NCBI GenBank assembly: GCA_001796045.1
Contig: MGLN01000102.1
Coordinates: 1 to 7,088, forward strand
Length of the DNA: 7,088 bases
Source of the DNA: Caulobacterales bacterium RIFOXYB1_FULL_67_16
GTDB taxonomy: Bacteria; Pseudomonadota; Alphaproteobacteria; Caulobacterales; Caulobacteraceae
Direction of reading: 5' to 3'
The notes beneath the pieces were generated by a model that saw only the letters and a list, made by a program, of their open reading frames with translations, made no database searches and was not told where the DNA came from. How positions within the stretch are numbered: the first letter of the stretch is position 1; each line of letters begins with the position of its first letter. Shown piece after piece: positions 4,627 through 7,088 of the stretch. The position numbers were made by a program, and so were the translations under genes.

Positions 4627-5535
4627 TCAGGCGGCGGCCGAGGCCGTAACCCGCCCCATCTCGATCTGCGCCGCCAGGCCCGGCGGCAGATCGCGTTCCG
4701 GAGTGGCGGCCAGCATTTCCAGCCGCTCCGTGTCATTTGCCCGGATGATGACGCTGGAGATGGTCGGGTCGGTCAGCACATAGCTGAGGCAGATCGCCTC
4801 AGCCGGCCAGTTGGGGGTGCGATAGAGAAAGCCGAAGGCGTCGTTCTTTTGCGAGCGCGGCGGATGTTTCGGCCCTCCGCCCAGACCGAACAGGCCCTTC
4901 TTCGCGACCGGCTCGGGGCTCCGGGGCTTGGATCGCCGGTCGGTGAAATAGTCGTAGGCGAAGACCGCCATGTCCTGCTCGCGTGCGGCCCGCACGCGGT
5001 TGCGCAGCTTCCAGTCGGCGTTGATGTCGAACGGCGTCAGCAGGACGTCGAAGGCGCCGGTCGAGACATAGGTGTCCATGACTTCGTCGCCGCCCGCCAC
5101 CCCCAGCAACCTGATGCGGCCGGTGGCGCGCAGGGCCTTCAGCGCGTTCAGCGACGACTGCGGCAGTTCATGTTCGCCGGGCTCCTGGAGGACGGCGACG
5201 TCGATCCAGCCGAGCTTGGAGAATTGCAGGGTCCGGTCGATGGCCGCCGTCATGCCCTCGGCCGAGAAGTCGCGGCCGCCGTTCCGTCCCGCATCAATCC
5301 CTAGGGTCAGGCCGACGCAGACCAGCTTGCGGTCCACATGAGCCAGGGCCTCGCCCAGCACCTCGGCGACTACCGGGTCTGCAGTCTCCAGCCGGTAGGA
5401 ATTCACCCCGGCTTCGAGCGCCGAATACAGGAGGTTCAGCGCAGCCTCGCGACCGCGCGCCAGACTGTCCAGGCCGAAGCTCAGCGTCAGGTTGGAGATG
5501 GCGGCGCCCGATGCGCCGAATGGGCGATAACGCAC
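4627..5535 (-). CDS. Aldo/keto reductase-like protein lacking the catalytic tetrad
   Basis: A 302-residue protein with the outline of the aldo/keto reductase (AKR) barrel: MRYRPFGASGAAIS at the N-terminus, EAGVNSYRLETAD and AEVLGEAL (residues 41-64), IDVAVLQEP (111-119), and LNALKALRATGRIRLLGV (129-146). AKRs use an Asp-Tyr-Lys-His tetrad with NADPH. At the expected places I read Arg48 for Asp, Asp53 for Tyr, Leu76 or Thr77 for Lys, and Gln117 for His. The late cofactor segment (usually SVIPG-like) reads SVIIRAND. A basic/Gly-rich insert lies around residues 200-230 (RRSKPRSPEP, GLFGLGGGP). It is therefore probably not an ordinary NADPH reductase. The start is a GTG at 5535, with the strongest Shine-Dalgarno sequence of the run (GGAGG) 8 nt upstream. 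It begins 3 nt after bolA and precedes grxD, which suggests a link to iron-sulfur handling. The fold is well supported; function is unknown. Confidence 0.88.
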   Translation of the reverse strand: MRYRPFGASGAAISNLTLSFGLDSLARGREAALNLLYSALEAGVNSYRLETADPVVAEVLGEALAHVDRKLVCVGLTLGIDAGRNGGRDFSAEGMTAAIDRTLQFSKLGWIDVAVLQEPGEHELPQSSLNALKALRATGRIRLLGVAGGDEVMDTYVSTGAFDVLLTPFDINADWKLRNRVRAAREQDMAVFAYDYFTDRRSKPRSPEPVAKKGLFGLGGGPKHPPRSQKNDAFGFLYRTPNWPAEAICLSYVLTDPTISSVIIRANDTERLEMLAATPERDLPPGLAAQIEMGRVTASAAA

Positions 5536-5538
5536 GGG

Positions 5539-5781
5539 TCAGTCCTCCCTGGGCGGCGCTGCGGTTTCCAGCGCGAGGGCGTGCAGTTCTCCGCCCATCT
5601 GGCCCTTGAGCGCCGCATAGACCAACTGGTGCTGGCGCACGCGCGGCAGGCCGGCGAAGGCGCCCGAGACGATGCGGGCGCGATAGTGGTCGCCGTCTCC
5701 GGCCAGATCCTCGATGGCGATCTCGGCGTCGGGAAAGGCTTCGACCAGATGCTGGCGCAGCGTTTCGACGGACATGGGCAT
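5539..5781 (-). CDS. bolA: BolA family protein, probable glutaredoxin partner
   Basis: An 80-residue cytoplasmic protein covering one BolA domain (class II KH-like fold). Family members bind [2Fe-2S] clusters together with CGFS glutaredoxins; E. coli BolA also affects morphology and stress gene expression. Visible blocks are DGDHYRARIVSGAF (residues 29-42), the helix-turn region GLPRVRQHQLVYAALKG (44-60), and GGELHALAL (63-71). His67 in the latter is the invariant cluster-ligand histidine of the family. There is no cysteine. The chosen start is the ATG at 5781, with GAGAG seven bases upstream; a second ATG at 5775 (MSVETL) is also possible. A longer in-frame reading up to 5898 would run into the acetyltransferase gene and is not BolA-like. 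It lies 55 nt after the acetyltransferase gene and 3 nt before the AKR-like gene. The family is secure; which BolA subgroup it belongs to is less so. Confidence 0.92.
   Translation of the reverse strand: MPMSVETLRQHLVEAFPDAEIAIEDLAGDGDHYRARIVSGAFAGLPRVRQHQLVYAALKGQMGGELHALALETAAPPRED
5544..5548 (-). promoter_or_regulatory. Strong Shine-Dalgarno site supporting the GTG start of the AKR-like gene
   Basis: GGAGG on the leftward strand (5548-5544) lies 8 nt before the GTG at 5535 and within the last codons of bolA. This supports both the non-ATG start and tight bolA coupling. Confidence 0.75.
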
Positions 5782-5836
5782 AGGCGGACTCTCGGATCGT
5801 TCCGGACCAGAATGCTGGATAAACCTTAATGTCGGG

Positions 5837-6361
5837 CTACGCCGGCTTAGGGCGCTCAAACAGCTGGACCGGACCGTCCTTGTAAGTGGTGGTCGCATAG
5901 GGGCGGTAGCCGACCCGTTCCGCCAGCCGGATGGAGGCGAGGTTCTCCGGCGAGATCATGCAGACGGTCCGCGGTGCAGGCAGGCGCGCGTCGGCCCAGG
6001 CCAGAACGGCCGAGAGGGCCTCGGCGGCGTAGCCCTTGCCCTGGAAGGCGGGTGAGAGTCCCCAGCCCAACTCGGGGTCGGTCAAAGGGGGATCGATCAG
6101 GCGTCTGTGATCCAGGATTGAGACATTGCCCAGATAGGCGCCGTCAGTCGACAGACGCACGGTCCAGCTGCCGTAACCGGCGACGCTCCATTGGCCCAGG
6201 TCGCGCAGCAGTCGAAACCAGACCTCCTCGCTAGTCATCGCCCGGCCGGTAATGTGGCGGGTGAAATCTTCGTCGGCCCAAAGCGCGATCAGAGGTTCCA
6301 GATCACTGACTGCGATCGGCGTCAGGACCAGCCGCTCGGTCTTCAGAGTCTCAGTCTTCAC
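5837..6361 (-). CDS. GNAT family N-acetyltransferase (RimJ/RimL-like)
   Basis: A 174-residue GCN5-related acetyltransferase, which transfers acetyl from acetyl-CoA to an amine. It opens with the TERLVLTP strand typical of the RimJ/RimL branch. Motif A is ELGWGLSPAFQGKGYAAEAL, with the pyrophosphate-binding Gln107-Gly-Lys-Gly-Tyr-Ala loop. Motif B is NLASIRLAERVGYRP (residues 139-153). The branch includes ribosomal-protein and small-molecule acetyltransferases, so the substrate is open. The start is a GTG at 6361 that overlaps the radC stop (GTGA, 4 nt), implying translational coupling; no in-frame ATG lies near the true N-terminus. It precedes bolA by 55 nt. Confidence 0.92.
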   Translation of the reverse strand: MKTETLKTERLVLTPIAVSDLEPLIALWADEDFTRHITGRAMTSEEVWFRLLRDLGQWSVAGYGSWTVRLSTDGAYLGNVSILDHRRLIDPPLTDPELGWGLSPAFQGKGYAAEALSAVLAWADARLPAPRTVCMISPENLASIRLAERVGYRPYATTTYKDGPVQLFERPKPA

Positions 6362-7088
6362 ATCAGGCCCAGTTGCTTGAAGCTGGCCACCCCGTCGCGG
6401 CCGACGACCAGATGGTCGTGAACCTCGACGTTAAGGGCGCGGCCGGCCTGCACAACCTGTTTCGTCATCTCGATGTCGGCGCGACTGGGGGTTGGGTCGC
6501 CGGACGGGTGGTTGTGAACGAGGATCAGGGCGCTGGCTGACAGTTCGAGGGCGCGGCGCACCACTTCGCGAGGATAGAGGGGGGCGTGATCGACCGTGCC
6601 CTTGTTCTGCACCTCGTCCAGGATCAGCTGGTTCTTCTTGTCCAGGAAGAGGATGCGCACCTGTTCAAGGGGCTCGTGCTGGATGGCGACGCGCACATAG
6701 GCTAGCAGCGCCGTCCACGATGAGATGACGGGGCGTTTGGCGGTGGGCTCTCGCGCGATCCGGCGTGTCACGTCGAAGATCAGTTGGAGGTCCAGCGCCA
6801 CGGCTCGCGTCGCCTTGCCAGGCGCATAGCCCAGCGTCCGCGCCACCTGATGTTCGACCGCCTCGTGGCTGGCTGCGCCGATGCCTTCCAGTCCGCCGAA
6901 CCGGGCCACCAGGTCCTTGGCCAAGGGTTTGGTGTCCTTGTACGGGATCGACCGGAACAGCAGCAGTTCCAGCAATTCGTAGTCGGGCAGGGCGTTCAGC
7001 CCCCCCTTGGCCGCTCTTTCGCGCAGCCGATCACGATGCCCGCTGTGACGCGCCTTTGTCTTGGGTTCGGGTGTCTGATCTTCGGCCA
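6358..7088 (-). CDS. radC: RadC family protein (JAB/MPN domain), start codon cut by window edge
   Basis: The frame is open to the window end. The last two bases, 7088-7087, read TG followed by AEDQTPEPKTK, so base 7089 probably completes the ATG and only one base is missing. That gives 243 residues, a usual RadC length. The N-terminus has the family blocks HSGHRDRLRER and LPDYELLELLLF, a helix-hairpin-helix-like region follows (LVARFGGLEGIG), and the C-terminus is the MPN/JAMM domain. Its metal-binding motif is complete: an upstream Glu in DEVQNKGT (about residue 159), then His192-Asn-His194, Ser202 and Asp205 in HNHPSGDPTPSRAD. An early link of RadC to DNA repair was later questioned, and its true activity is unsettled. 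The GTG of the acetyltransferase gene overlaps its stop, making it the first gene in view of the leftward run. Calls starting at the internal TTG (6975) would cut off the conserved N-terminus. Confidence 0.95.
   Translation of the reverse strand, partial: AEDQTPEPKTKARHSGHRDRLRERAAKGGLNALPDYELLELLLFRSIPYKDTKPLAKDLVARFGGLEGIGAASHEAVEHQVARTLGYAPGKATRAVALDLQLIFDVTRRIAREPTAKRPVISSWTALLAYVRVAIQHEPLEQVRILFLDKKNQLILDEVQNKGTVDHAPLYPREVVRRALELSASALILVHNHPSGDPTPSRADIEMTKQVVQAGRALNVEVHDHLVVGRDGVASFKQLGLM

Noticed and set aside
5782..5898. N-terminal extension of bolA
   Set aside because: It would overlap the acetyltransferase gene by about 60 nt and adds sequence unlike BolA proteins.
1..7088. Mobile elements, CRISPR arrays, tRNA or rRNA genes
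   Set aside because: No transposase or integrase domain, no spaced direct repeats and no tRNA-like cloverleaf was seen on either strand.

Overview
The window is high-GC chromosomal DNA with densely packed, short-spaced genes. It fits an alphaproteobacterium, most likely a member of the Caulobacterales (Caulobacter/Brevundimonas type). This is inferred from base composition, protein sequences and the radC/bolA/CGFS-glutaredoxin content. I see no insertion sequence, phage gene, CRISPR array, tRNA or rRNA, so this is ordinary chromosome rather than an island.

Layout. Bases 1-604 (+): a manganese-type superoxide dismutase missing only its first few residues, followed by an excellent intrinsic terminator (629-656). 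Bases 691-1461 (+): a promoter, a structured leader of about 120 nt, and rpsD (ribosomal protein S4). Bases 1469-1606: four consecutive stem-loops, one of them terminator-like. Bases 1629-2012 (+): a small predicted lipoprotein. Bases 2025-3122 (-): an Old Yellow Enzyme-type ene-reductase of the XenA/YqjM class. Bases 3282-3775 (+): a 38-codon micro-lipoprotein whose stop overlaps the start of a second lipoprotein. That second lipoprotein is a clear paralogue of the one at 1629.

Bases 3759-7088 are a leftward (-) run. In transcription order it reads radC, a GNAT acetyltransferase, bolA, an aldo/keto-reductase-like protein, the monothiol glutaredoxin grxD, and a hotdog-fold thioesterase. Junctions are tight (4-nt overlap, 55 nt, 3 nt, 80 nt, 1-nt overlap). 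The 80-nt gap before grxD holds a plausible internal promoter.

How the parts relate. BolA and CGFS glutaredoxins are established partners in [2Fe-2S] cluster binding and transfer, so the centre of the leftward run is an iron-sulfur/redox module. The protein between them has the aldo/keto reductase fold signature but lacks the catalytic tetrad at the expected positions. It may be a non-catalytic or repurposed member, and it is the most interesting protein here. The second point of interest is the lipoprotein family. It has two paralogues with two conserved cysteines, either side of the ene-reductase gene, and one of them is translationally coupled to a micro-lipoprotein that resembles its own signal region. 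RNA structure is also unusually dense around rpsD, both upstream and downstream.
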